Assembly: GCA_045595745.1 (NCBI GenBank)
Contig: JAZOBB010000009.1
Location: 1-18,904 of the forward strand
Origin: RGIG1666 sp045595745
Lineage (GTDB): Bacteria; Bacillota; Clostridia; UBA1381; UBA9506
DNA: 18,904 nt
Reading direction: 5' to 3'
In this document: positions 1-7,897 of the stretch, piece by piece
Numbering within the stretch: position 1 is the stretch's first letter
Layout: every line of letters begins with the position of its first letter
Translations under genes and position numbers: made by a program
The notes under the pieces: model-generated
The model's database searches: none
What the model was told of the DNA's origin: nothing
What the model saw: only the letters and a program-made list of their open reading frames with translations

Positions 1-527
1 TTTTCAATATATGAAATTGCCTTTTTAACTGTATCTGCCTTGTTTTTATCTAAAAAGGTAGGAATTGGTACACCTTTTTCTAAATTTATTTTGCAAATTA
101 AAACCAATAAAGAAAGAAGCTGCGACAAAATGTTTATTTCATAAAAGCTTTTATGTTCTTTGTAGTATGCTACCATTTGATTAAAGCAATTTTTAACATC
201 GGCATTATCTATAGCCTGCCACGTACAGAGCTCGTCATTTATTAAATTCAGTTTATCATAAAAACTTTCATCTAAAACCAGATTATGATATATCGCCTGT
301 TCGCTCTTTATTTTTATACTGCATAATGAATCGGGCGGCACAACGGCAATTTCGCCTGCTTTTACAAATATTTCTTTTGCGTCAACGGTAATTGCCGCAT
401 CCCCGAATACAAAATAAAACAGCTCTAAATGCTTATTGATATGTATTAAATCAGATGTATTTTCTTTCGTTACTTTAATATTAAAATTAAATTCTAAAGG
501 AAATTTGTTATCTTGGCTGTTGTGCAT
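1..527 (-). CDS. AraC-family transcriptional regulator, N-terminal part (3' end off window)
   Basis: A reading frame open to the window edge starts at ATG 527, with AAAGG about ten bases upstream, and gives 175 residues. Residues 1-140 look like the cupin-type arm of AraC regulators: the run HLELFYFVFGDAAITV is followed by VKAGEIAVVPPDSLC, the usual 'gives shape to a small-molecule pocket and makes a dimer' half. The last visible residues (KADTVKKAISYIE) match the beginning of a typical AraC helix-turn-helix domain, so that domain must continue left of base 1. The gene lies 30 bases downstream of the PocR-type regulator on the same strand and probably shares its mRNA. The effector is unknown. 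The family call is inferred from sequence style; no database comparison was possible. Confidence 0.8.
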   Translation of the reverse strand, partial: MHNSQDNKFPLEFNFNIKVTKENTSDLIHINKHLELFYFVFGDAAITVDAKEIFVKAGEIAVVPPDSLCSIKIKSEQAIYHNLVLDESFYDKLNLINDELCTWQAIDNADVKNCFNQMVAYYKEHKSFYEINILSQLLSLLVLICKINLEKGVPIPTFLDKNKADTVKKAISYIE

Positions 528-557
528 ATTATATGTGCCTTTCTTTTTGGTATAATT

Positions 558-1712
558 TTAACTTTTAAAATTTGATGCCTTAAAACTGTGCGGCGTAACT
601 CCTGTTATTCTTTTAAACACTTTCGAAAAGTAACTTCTGTCGTCATAGCCCACTGCCAAACTCACGTTGACCAAATCTGCATCTTTTTCTAAAAGCATTT
701 GCTTTGCGCGAGATACTCTTATACTGTTTAAATATCCGTTAAAATTCTGACCCGTTTTTTCTTTGAAAATTCTGCTTAAATATGATGGACTTAAATAAAC
801 GTGTGCTGCCACAGATTCGAGTGTAATTTTATTCATATAATTATTTCTTATGTATTCTGTCGCTTTTTGTATTACCTCATCATACTTGCCCGATGTATCT
901 TTAAGCACCGCATCTGCAAATGTCTGTGAAATTTCAAAAATGAACAAGCCTATTTCATCGGACTTAGTGCACTTTAACAACTTTATAATACAACTGTTTA
1001 TGCTATCAGCAAAAACCGTACTCTCTGTATATTCTGCTGCTATTTGACCTAACATAATAACAAACTCAATGCATAAGTCTTTAAGGTCTGCCTTGTTTTT
1101 TGCATTATCGCTAATAATTTTATTTGCACACTTTTTTACGACAGAGCAAATTTTATCTCTGTCAGCATTGGCAATTGCCTCTAGAATTTCTTTTTCAAGC
1201 TCATAAAAGCAATGCTTTTGCTCAGTTTGAGTTATGCCCGAAATAATCATACTAAGCATTTCGGCAACCGCGCCTATTTTACCTGCTGATATATCGGATA
1301 ATGATAAAACATTATTTAAAATTTCGCTACCTAACGAGGCGGGTATATTAAATCTTTTTAAAAAGTCTTTTACCGCACTTTCTTTAGACGGACCAACAGC
1401 AATAGGCCCGCTGATTGCAACCGCTATAGGCTCAGACTTATATGTAACAGGAACTGCAAAATGCAAAAATCCACACGGACATACAAAAATTCTTTTTGCA
1501 TCGCACGAAGTCTTGCTCAATTTATTAAGCATTACATTATCCGAGCAGGATAAATTAAATTTGCCTCTCTCTTTTGCAAGACGGCAACACCTGCATACAG
1601 GGATTTTTTCACCGCTATTTTGCACAACAGATACATCAATTTGCGTTGCAAATTTAAATAGCTTTACCGCCTGTGATATACTTTCCAAAACCTTGGTTTT
1701 TTCGCTATCCAT
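558..1712 (-). CDS. PocR-sensor AraC-family transcriptional regulator
   Basis: This 384-residue protein has two recognisable parts. Residues about 10-165 resemble the PocR ligand-binding domain (a PAS-like fold often fused to AraC or kinase modules), with its cysteine-rich stretch C40, C42, C43, C56, C70, C78 and C80 and the later run AISGPIAVGP. Residues about 282-384 are a double helix-turn-helix AraC domain (ITLESVAAHVYLSPSYLSRI, then VSLAVGYDDRSYFSKVFKR). The start is ATG 1712, preceded by GGGAGGAGGAG. A near-consensus promoter lies at 1753-1781. The gene is divergent from the ABC exporter pair, and a second AraC gene follows after 30 bases. Control of the exporter and of itself is a reasonable inference. 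The ligand is unknown; PocR domains are linked to small organic ligands such as 1,2-propanediol, and the cysteines could instead bind metal or sense redox. Confidence 0.88.
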   Translation of the reverse strand: MDSEKTKVLESISQAVKLFKFATQIDVSVVQNSGEKIPVCRCCRLAKERGKFNLSCSDNVMLNKLSKTSCDAKRIFVCPCGFLHFAVPVTYKSEPIAVAISGPIAVGPSKESAVKDFLKRFNIPASLGSEILNNVLSLSDISAGKIGAVAEMLSMIISGITQTEQKHCFYELEKEILEAIANADRDKICSVVKKCANKIISDNAKNKADLKDLCIEFVIMLGQIAAEYTESTVFADSINSCIIKLLKCTKSDEIGLFIFEISQTFADAVLKDTSGKYDEVIQKATEYIRNNYMNKITLESVAAHVYLSPSYLSRIFKEKTGQNFNGYLNSIRVSRAKQMLLEKDADLVNVSLAVGYDDRSYFSKVFKRITGVTPHSFKASNFKS

Positions 1713-1752
1713 TATGCTCCTCCTCCCTGCTTAATTAACTAGAATTTGTTAT

Positions 1753-1781
1753 ATTATACCATTAAATTCCATTTTTTTCAA
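1753..1781 (-). promoter_or_regulatory. Sigma-A-type promoter of the PocR/AraC regulator
   Basis: On the minus strand TTGAAA (1776-1781) and a perfect TATAAT (1753-1758) are separated by 17 bases. Transcription would start about 35 bases before ATG 1712. Confidence 0.75.
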
Positions 1782-1820
1782 GTAGGTAATTTCTTAATGT
1801 TTACAATTTATACATTGATT

Positions 1821-1848
1821 TTGATTTTTTACTGTGATAGACTAATAT
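1821..1848 (+). promoter_or_regulatory. Candidate promoter of the ABC exporter operon
   Basis: TTGATT (1821-1826) and TAATAT (1843-1848) are 16 bases apart. The predicted start near 1855 leaves only a few bases before the ribosome binding site at 1860-1865, so an alternative start further upstream is possible. The 1713-1871 gap is the shared control region of the divergent regulator and exporter. Confidence 0.45.
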
Positions 1849-1871
1849 TTAAACAAATTGGAGGTGCACGT

Positions 1872-3599
1872 GTGAAAAGAATAATCAGATTTTTAAAGCC
1901 TTATGCGGGCTGTTTTGTTTTAGCCTTTATACTTATTGCAACTCGTGTTTCATGCGAGCTTTCTTTGCCTAATATGATGTCTAACATCGTAGATAACGGA
2001 ATAGCTAGCGGCGATATTGGATACATTTTAAAAACGGGCGGAATTATGCTGATTTTAGCCCTCATTTCCACTTCTGCAATAGTTTTGATGGACTTTTTCG
2101 GTGCAAAAATTTCTGCCGGCTTTGCCCGCGATGTAAGAAAAAGTGTTTTTCACAAGGTTCAAAGCTTTTCAAGCGCAGAATTTAACAAGCTGGGTGCTTC
2201 GTCCTTAATAACAAGAACTATTAACGATATAACCCAGCTTCAGAATTTTTTGACTATGTTCACACGAATAATTATGATGTGCCCTATGTTTATGCTCGGT
2301 TCGATTTTTCTGGCATTTTCAAAGGATGTCACAATGGCAATAATTTTTCTTTCTTTAGTTCCTTTTTTACTTGCAATTATTATCGCAGTATCAAAGTTTA
2401 CGATTCCTCTTTCGAAAATTATTCAAGAAAAGGTCGATAAGATTAATCTTATTATTCGCGAAAAGCTTACGGGCATTCGTGTTATTCGTGCTTTTAACAA
2501 AGATAAATACGAACAAAAACGTTTTGATGTTGCAAATAATGACCTTACAAATGTAATGATAAAGCTACAAAAAATTTCATCCGTAATGATGCCTGCTATG
2601 AGCTTGATATTAAACTGCGGAACAATTGCAATCGTATGGATAGGCTCACACCGAATACAGTCAGGTGCCCTTCAGGTAGGCGATATGATGGCTGTTCTTC
2701 AGTATGTTATGCACATAATGATGTCTTTAATGATGCTTTCGATGATATTTATTATGTATCCGAGAGCCGCAGCATCAGCAAGCCGAATAGCCGAAATATT
2801 AAATACCGAGCCGGTAATTACCGACCCTGAAATCACAAAAAACAGTCAGTCTGCAAAAGGCGAGGTTGAGTTTAAAAACGTTAGCTTTTATTATGAAAAT
2901 TCTGACGATGCGGCACTTAAAGATATATCGTTTATAGCTAAACCCGGTCAGACCACAGCCATAATAGGAAGTACAGGAAGCGGAAAGTCAACACTTATAA
3001 ATCTTATTCCTCGTCTTTATGATGCAACCGAGGGTCAGATTTTAGTAGACGGAATTGATGTAAAGGATTTTTCTCAGCACGAATTAAGAGAAAAAATAGG
3101 CTTTGTTCCTCAAAAAGCAATATTGTTTTCGGGAACGATAAAATCTAATATCCTGTGGGGAAAAGAAGATGCAACCGATGCCAAAATCGCAGAAGCTGCC
3201 GAAATTGCACAGGCAACTGATTTTATTACCGCAAAGGAAGACGGCTTTAATTCGCACATAGCTCAGGGCGGAACGAATGTATCGGGAGGACAAAAACAAC
3301 GTCTGGCAATAGCACGTGCAGTTGTTAAAAAACCTGAAATTTATATATTTGATGACAGCTTTTCGGCACTTGACTTTAAGACCGATGCCAATCTTCGCGC
3401 GGCTTTATCAAAGCACACGCAAAACAGCACGGTAATTATAGTTGCGCAACGCGTTTCAACAATTATGAATGCCGACCTTATTTTGGTAATGGACGAAGGC
3501 AAATTGGTCGGAAGCGGTACACATTCTGAGCTTTTTGAATCTTGCGAGGTATACCGAGAAATCGTGTTGTCTCAGCTTACAAAGGAGGAGATGGCATGA
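1872..3599 (+). CDS. ABC exporter half-transporter, degenerate-site subunit of a heterodimer
   Basis: This 575-residue protein joins a six-helix exporter domain (about 1-310) to an ATPase domain (about 330-570), the usual size for an LmrC/BmrC/TM287-like half-transporter. Walker A is GSTGSGKST (366-374) and the signature is VSGGQ (470-474). Walker B ends in DD, with D495 where the catalytic glutamate normally is, and the switch histidine is Q526 (VAQRVST). Its own ATP site should therefore hydrolyse poorly. The start was set at GTG 1872 because GGAGGT ends six bases before it and KRIIRFLKPY follows, as in homologs. The frame is open back to 1746, but that extra 42-residue stretch has no ribosome binding site. 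Its stop overlaps the partner's start. The likely role is drug or lipid export; the substrate is unknown. Confidence 0.9.
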   Translation: MKRIIRFLKPYAGCFVLAFILIATRVSCELSLPNMMSNIVDNGIASGDIGYILKTGGIMLILALISTSAIVLMDFFGAKISAGFARDVRKSVFHKVQSFSSAEFNKLGASSLITRTINDITQLQNFLTMFTRIIMMCPMFMLGSIFLAFSKDVTMAIIFLSLVPFLLAIIIAVSKFTIPLSKIIQEKVDKINLIIREKLTGIRVIRAFNKDKYEQKRFDVANNDLTNVMIKLQKISSVMMPAMSLILNCGTIAIVWIGSHRIQSGALQVGDMMAVLQYVMHIMMSLMMLSMIFIMYPRAAASASRIAEILNTEPVITDPEITKNSQSAKGEVEFKNVSFYYENSDDAALKDISFIAKPGQTTAIIGSTGSGKSTLINLIPRLYDATEGQILVDGIDVKDFSQHELREKIGFVPQKAILFSGTIKSNILWGKEDATDAKIAEAAEIAQATDFITAKEDGFNSHIAQGGTNVSGGQKQRLAIARAVVKKPEIYIFDDSFSALDFKTDANLRAALSKHTQNSTVIIVAQRVSTIMNADLILVMDEGKLVGSGTHSELFESCEVYREIVLSQLTKEEMA

Positions 3600-5437
3600 G
3601 TATGCAAAGGGGACCTGTGGGTCCGGGAGGAGGACACGGCAGACGCGGTGTCGTAATGGCAGGAGCAAAAGCAAAGGATTTTAAAGGCACATTAAAACGT
3701 CTTTTGATTTATTTAAAGCCCTATAGAATCGGAGCTTTTGCTATGATTCTTTTTGTGCTTTTAGCTACACTTTTTCATACTTTAGCTCCCAAAATTTTAG
3801 GTGATGCAACAACAACTATATACGACGGTGTAACAAACGGAACAGGCATAGACTTTAACAAGGTTTTTAATATTCTGCTCACCTTGGGCGGTGCATATCT
3901 GTTGTGGGGAATTTTTACCTATTTACAGCAGATTATAATGTCAACCGTGGCTCAAAAAACAATGTATAGTCTTCGTCGTGACGTAGATAAAAAACTATCT
4001 GTGTTGCCGCTTAAGTATTTCGATTCTCAGACCTACGGTGAAATTTTAAGCCGCGTAACAAATGATGTAGACACTATTTCAAACTCATTGCAGCAAAGCT
4101 TAACTCAGGTTGTTACCTCGGTAATTACTTTAGTAATGTTACTCGTTATGATGCTTACAGTAAGTCCTGCGCTGACATTAATCGCACTGGGAACACTTCC
4201 CTTTTCAGCGATAATATCAACAACAGTTGTTAAAAAAACACAGAAATATTTTAAAGGTCAGCAAAAAGCAATAGGACAGCTTAACGGGCACATCGAGGAA
4301 ATGTACGGCGGACATAATATTGTAAAGCTTTTCGGACGCGAAAAAGAAGTAACCGACAAATTTGATAAAATAAACGAAGAGCTGCACAAAAACAACCGTA
4401 CCGCTATTTTTGCATCATCAATAATGATGCCCCTTACCTCGCTGGTGGGTAACATTGGATATGTTATTTTATGTGTTGTCGGCGGAATTATGGTGGCAAA
4501 CGGCGCGATTGTAATAGGCGGTGTTCAGGCATTTATTCAGTATTTAAGGCAGTTTAATCAGCCTATAAGTCAGATTGCGAATATTGCAAACATACTACAG
4601 TCAACAGTTGCGGCAGCCGAAAGAGTTTTTCAGTTGCTTGACGAAGATGAGCAGATTCCTGAAACCGCTACCCCAAAAACACTGGCACACGTAGACGGCA
4701 GTGTAGCATTTAAAAATGTTAAGTTCGGATACTCTGATGATAAAATATTGATTAAAAACCTTAATCTTGAAATAAACAGCGGTGATACTATTGCTATTGT
4801 AGGTCCTACCGGTGCAGGAAAAACCACACTTGTAAATCTTTTGATGCGTTTTTATGAGTTAAATGCTGGCAGCATTTTAGTTGATAGGGTTAATACCACA
4901 GACTTTTCAAGAGAATATTTAAGAAATATTTTCGGAATGGTGCTTCAGGATACCTGGCTGTTTCAGGGAACAATTAAAGAAAATCTTGCATATGGTAAGG
5001 AAAATGCGACCGACGAAGAAATTATTTCGGCAGCAAAAGCCGCACACGCACACAGCTTTATTAAGCAGCTGCCAGGCGGATATGATTTTGTTTTAAATGA
5101 AGAAGCATCTAACATATCCCAAGGGCAAAAACAGCTTTTAACCATTGCCAGAGCTATTTTAAAGGACCCCGAGATTTTAATTTTAGACGAAGCAACAAGC
5201 TCGGTTGACACAAGAACTGAAGTTTTGATTCAACGTGCGATGAATAACTTAATGGCAAACCGAACGAGCTTTGTTATTGCTCACAGGCTTTCTACAATAC
5301 GTGATGCAACCAAGATTTTGGTTATGCGCGACGGTGATATCGTCGAGCAAGGAAATCACGAATCGCTAATGGCACAAAACGGATTTTATGCTAATTTATA
5401 TAACAGTCAATTTGCTGAAAATAACGTATCTGTATAA
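3596..5437 (+). CDS. ABC exporter half-transporter, catalytic subunit of a heterodimer
   Basis: This 613-residue protein is the partner of the preceding gene. ATG 3596 overlaps the upstream TGA in an ATGA arrangement, with AAAGGAGG at 3581-3588, which indicates coupled translation. A glycine-rich cytoplasmic leader (GPVGPGGGHGRRG) precedes the six-helix domain (about 35-350). The ATPase domain has Walker A GPTGAGKTT (403-411, K409), Walker B ILILDEATSS with catalytic E532, and switch histidine H563 (IAHRLST). Its signature is altered to ISQGQ (507-511). In known heterodimers the partner's weak Walker site pairs with exactly this kind of altered signature, leaving one competent site made from this Walker B and the partner's VSGGQ. 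The gene ends at the edge of a large palindromic repeat. Confidence 0.92.
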   Translation: MSMQRGPVGPGGGHGRRGVVMAGAKAKDFKGTLKRLLIYLKPYRIGAFAMILFVLLATLFHTLAPKILGDATTTIYDGVTNGTGIDFNKVFNILLTLGGAYLLWGIFTYLQQIIMSTVAQKTMYSLRRDVDKKLSVLPLKYFDSQTYGEILSRVTNDVDTISNSLQQSLTQVVTSVITLVMLLVMMLTVSPALTLIALGTLPFSAIISTTVVKKTQKYFKGQQKAIGQLNGHIEEMYGGHNIVKLFGREKEVTDKFDKINEELHKNNRTAIFASSIMMPLTSLVGNIGYVILCVVGGIMVANGAIVIGGVQAFIQYLRQFNQPISQIANIANILQSTVAAAERVFQLLDEDEQIPETATPKTLAHVDGSVAFKNVKFGYSDDKILIKNLNLEINSGDTIAIVGPTGAGKTTLVNLLMRFYELNAGSILVDRVNTTDFSREYLRNIFGMVLQDTWLFQGTIKENLAYGKENATDEEIISAAKAAHAHSFIKQLPGGYDFVLNEEASNISQGQKQLLTIARAILKDPEILILDEATSSVDTRTEVLIQRAMNNLMANRTSFVIAHRLSTIRDATKILVMRDGDIVEQGNHESLMAQNGFYANLYNSQFAENNVSV

Positions 5438-5486
5438 AAAATAAAAGGTTGCTATGCGGAGTGTTCTTAAGGATAGTTAATAAATC

Positions 5487-5524
5487 AAAAGCCGAGTTTG
5501 CCTAGCATGGCAAACTCGGCTTTT
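5487..5524. terminator. Strong bidirectional hairpin terminator
   Basis: A perfect 16-bp stem, 5487-5502 with 5509-5524 (AAAAGCCGAGTTTGCC), closes a 6-base loop. A-tract and T-tract flanks suit an intrinsic terminator for the exporter operon and, on the other strand, for the kinase operon. The T-tract is short, only four Ts before ATC. Confidence 0.75.
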
Positions 5525-5528
5525 ATCA

Positions 5529-5663
5529 AGGCTTCTCCTTGAGGAGAAGCTGTCACAAAGTGACTGATGAGGTGTAGGTTGCGAAGCAGCCGTTATATTT
5601 TTTTCTTCCACCTCATCCGGCAAAACCTATGGTTTTGCCACCTTCCCCTCAAGGGGAAGGCTT
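5529..5663. mobile_element. MITE-like nested palindromic intergenic element, no coding capacity
   Basis: The left arm (5529-5574) and the reverse complement of the right arm (5609-5663) share the same modules in the same order: AAGGCTTCTCCTTGAGGAGAAGC against AAAGCC plus a CCTTGAGG-centred hairpin, then a variable hairpin, then GATGAGGTG. Each arm folds on its own: GCTTCTCC-TTGA-GGAGAAGC (5531-5550), GTCAC-AAA-GTGAC (5552-5564), GGCAAAACC-TAT-GGTTTTGCC (5619-5639) and CCTTCCCC-TCAA-GGGGAAGG (5641-5660). A further hairpin lies between the arms (5577-5591). From memory, 'CCTTGAGGGGAAGG ... GATGAGGTGG' elements are common between genes in gut Clostridia. No target-site duplication is evident. 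Confidence 0.7.
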
Positions 5664-5710
5664 TGTCACTGTCCTAGACAACTCTGCTTTTAAAAGCGAC
5701 CTTTTATTTT

Positions 5711-7186
5711 TTACATATTTAAATTTTTCATTTCATCATACGGCAACACAATAGTAAACTTGCTGCCAACACCCTCTTCGCTGCTTACCTCGATATATCC
5801 GCCGTGTAGCTTTACGGCATCTAAAGCTATGGCAAGTCCTAAACCTGTGCCGCCTGTATCTCTTGCACGTGCCTTATCAACCCTATAAAAACGGTCAAAT
5901 ATTTTTTGCACCGATTCTTTAGGTATGCCTATACCGCTGTCAGCAACCGAAACAAACACATTGCCCAGGTCGCGGCTGAGCTCAACTACTACCTCGCCGC
6001 CCTCTTCGGTGTACTTTATGCTGTTATCGGCAATATTATAAATTGCCTCGACCAAGGTATCGCGCTCAATTGGCAAAATAACATCATCTTCAATCATATT
6101 AAGCGAAAATGCAATTCCTTTTTTAGCCGCTAAAGGTGCAAGCTTTTTGCAGATTTCGTTCATAACCTCTTTCATATCTGTGTGAACAAACTGCATATTA
6201 AGCTGTTTTGAATCCATCTGAGTGAGATTTAAAAGTCTTTCTATAATTCTTGTCAGTCTTTCAACCTCGTTATTCATATCGCTTAAAAATTCCTTTATAA
6301 ACTCGGGGTCAGGATTCTCGGTTTGAATAAGCGAGTCTGAAAGCAATTTAATTATAGAAAGCGGTGTTTTTAGCTCGTGAGATGCATCTGAAACAAATGC
6401 CCGTCTTTTATCTTCAAGCTCTGCCAAGCGGTCAATTAAGGCATTAAATGCCAAGGCAAGCTGCCCTATTTCATCTTTTGTTGTAACCTCAACCTTTTGC
6501 AGGCTGTCTTTTGGCATATTATTTATAAACCGCGTGAGCTTTTCAACAGGTAAGGTTACAAGACTTGCCATCATAGTTGAAAAAATACCCACAACTATTA
6601 TAATAAAAAATCCCAGCACCAAAATCGAGTTTCTGATATGCGTTATTACCTGCTCTGTAGAATCGCCCGAAAGCACTAAAAATACCGCCCCTACGGGTTT
6701 TGAATTTTTTATTATAGGAACCGCCGCATCGATATACCAGCTTCCGTCCTCTTTATAATAATTACCCGAATCCTTACCGTTTTTCATAAGTGCTGTTGTA
6801 ATCGAGGAATTAATAAAGGTTTTTCCTTTTAAGCTAGTCAGTATATATGAATCATATATAACCGTACTTTTTGTATCCACCACGATAACACGTGAGTTTT
6901 GCTCAAGCGGCAATTGCGGAATTTTTTTAGTTATATATTCCTCGGAAAATGACTCAGATAACGCACTTGCAATGATATTTGCGCTGGTTAATACCTCAAC
7001 CTTTTTTTGTTCAAAAAGATATGTATATAAGGTGTTTACCAAAAACGAGCTGAGGACTAAAAGAACAATCAAAATTATTACTATATAGGTCGAAACTATC
7101 TTCCAACGGATATTTACAAACGGCCCCCAGGCCCTGTTCCAGCTCTCTTTATCCCAATACTTTTTTATGCTCTCGGCTTGATACAG
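5711..7186 (-). CDS. Membrane sensor histidine kinase (HAMP-HisKA-HATPase), unusual start codon
   Basis: The protein is about 491 residues if it starts at CTG 7186. Its order is: basic/aromatic cytoplasmic leader, membrane helix 1 (about 28-53), extracellular sensor of about 130 residues, membrane helix 2 (about 187-210), HAMP linker, HisKA box SHELKTPLS with phospho-accepting H270, then the ATPase with N388 (N box), DSGIG (416-420) and GGTGLG (445-450). It resembles ResE/PhoR/WalK-type kinases. The only ATG/GTG/TTG codon near the front is TTG 7072, which lies inside membrane helix 1 and has no ribosome binding site. The frame continues with convincing protein (FVNIRWKIVSTYIVII) back to the response-regulator stop. 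CTG 7186 has AAAGAG seven bases upstream and sits one base after that stop; ATT 7192 is an alternative. The partner is the adjacent regulator. The signal is unknown. Confidence 0.9.
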   Translation of the reverse strand: MYQAESIKKYWDKESWNRAWGPFVNIRWKIVSTYIVIILIVLLVLSSFLVNTLYTYLFEQKKVEVLTSANIIASALSESFSEEYITKKIPQLPLEQNSRVIVVDTKSTVIYDSYILTSLKGKTFINSSITTALMKNGKDSGNYYKEDGSWYIDAAVPIIKNSKPVGAVFLVLSGDSTEQVITHIRNSILVLGFFIIIVVGIFSTMMASLVTLPVEKLTRFINNMPKDSLQKVEVTTKDEIGQLALAFNALIDRLAELEDKRRAFVSDASHELKTPLSIIKLLSDSLIQTENPDPEFIKEFLSDMNNEVERLTRIIERLLNLTQMDSKQLNMQFVHTDMKEVMNEICKKLAPLAAKKGIAFSLNMIEDDVILPIERDTLVEAIYNIADNSIKYTEEGGEVVVELSRDLGNVFVSVADSGIGIPKESVQKIFDRFYRVDKARARDTGGTGLGLAIALDAVKLHGGYIEVSSEEGVGSKFTIVLPYDEMKNLNM

Positions 7187-7187
7187 T

Positions 7188-7871
7188 TTAATTCTCTTTA
7201 AAATAATAACCTACCCCCCATTTAGTATGAATATAGGTCGGCTCAGCTGGGTTAGGTTCAATCTTTTCTCTAAGTCGGCGAACATGTACATCAACCGTAC
7301 GCACATCGCCCGGATAATCATATCCCCAGACTATATCTAAAAGATTCTCCCTTGAATATACTTTGCCGCTGTTACATACAAATAAGTCAATAAGGTCAAA
7401 TTCCTTTGCTGTTAAATCAATTGTTTTTTCGCCTATTGTTACACGTCTTAAATTATAGTCAAGCTTAATGTTGCCCATTGCAATAACAGATTCTTTAGAT
7501 TGGGCAGACGCAGGTGTCATACGGCGCAGGACTGCCTTTACACGAGCTTTAAGCTCTAAAATATTAAACGGCTTTGTAAGATAGTCATCGGCTCCGTATT
7601 CTAAGCCTAAAATTTTATCCATATCCTCGTTTTTTGCCGTAAGCATAACAATAGGAACATTAGAAAACTCGCGGACTTTCTGGCACACAGATAATCCGTC
7701 TATTTTGGGGAGCATTAAATCAAGAATAATCAAGTCGATACTTTTATCGTATGCCATTTTAATCGCTTCTTCTCCGTCATATGCTGCCAAAACCGTAAAG
7801 CCCTCTTGCTCAAAATTATATTTTATGCCCTTTACCAACAGCTTTTCGTCGTCTACAATTAATATTTTCAT
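7188..7871 (-). CDS. OmpR/PhoB-family response regulator
   Basis: This 227-residue protein is full length for the family. The receiver domain (1-115) has acidic pocket D7 and D8, phosphorylation site D51 (ILDLMLP), switch T78 and Y97, and K100 in TKPF. The C-terminal winged helix (about 130-225) ends with the recognition and wing run VRTVDVHVRRLREKIEPN and GVGYYF, as in PhoB, OmpR and WalR. ATG 7871 is preceded by AAGGAG at good spacing. It lies 26 bases downstream of metK and is followed within one to two bases by its kinase, so the pair is translated together and probably read from the RNase J-metK transcript. Its target genes cannot be told from the sequence. Confidence 0.93.
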   Translation of the reverse strand: MKILIVDDEKLLVKGIKYNFEQEGFTVLAAYDGEEAIKMAYDKSIDLIILDLMLPKIDGLSVCQKVREFSNVPIVMLTAKNEDMDKILGLEYGADDYLTKPFNILELKARVKAVLRRMTPASAQSKESVIAMGNIKLDYNLRRVTIGEKTIDLTAKEFDLIDLFVCNSGKVYSRENLLDIVWGYDYPGDVRTVDVHVRRLREKIEPNPAEPTYIHTKWGVGYYFKEN

Positions 7872-7897
7872 GGCTTATGCTCCTTAAAAGTTTTTAA

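Larger units (their letters stand above)
5435..5713. repeat. Outer 19-bp inverted repeat enclosing the exporter/kinase intergenic region
   Basis: Bases 5435-5453 (TAAAAAATAAAAGGTTGCT) pair with 5695-5713 over all 19 positions, with one G-T wobble. Weaker similarity continues inward on both sides (GGAGTGTTC and AAGGATAG against GAGTTGTC and AGGACAG), giving arms of about 40 bases. Each arm begins with the TAA stop of the neighbouring gene, plus strand on the left and minus strand on the right, so the structure spans exactly the gap between two convergent genes. The A-tract/stem/T-tract arrangement reads as a terminator in both directions with a loop of about 240 bases. It may be an older bidirectional terminator later split by an insertion; that history is inference. 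Confidence 0.75.

Noticed and set aside
551..556. Plus-strand TATAAT with extended TG between the two AraC genes
   Set aside because: It would drive transcription antisense to the PocR regulator, no good -35 sits 16-18 bases upstream, and it overlaps a simple AT-rich gene end.
1746..1871. N-terminal extension of the first ABC subunit in the open frame
   Set aside because: No ribosome binding site at ATG 1746, the region holds the divergent promoters, and GTG 1872 has a strong GGAGGT.
5438..5710. A small protein or structured non-coding RNA gene in the exporter/kinase gap
   Set aside because: No start with a ribosome binding site is seen and the structure is explained by repeat and terminator palindromes; an expressed RNA cannot be ruled out from sequence alone.
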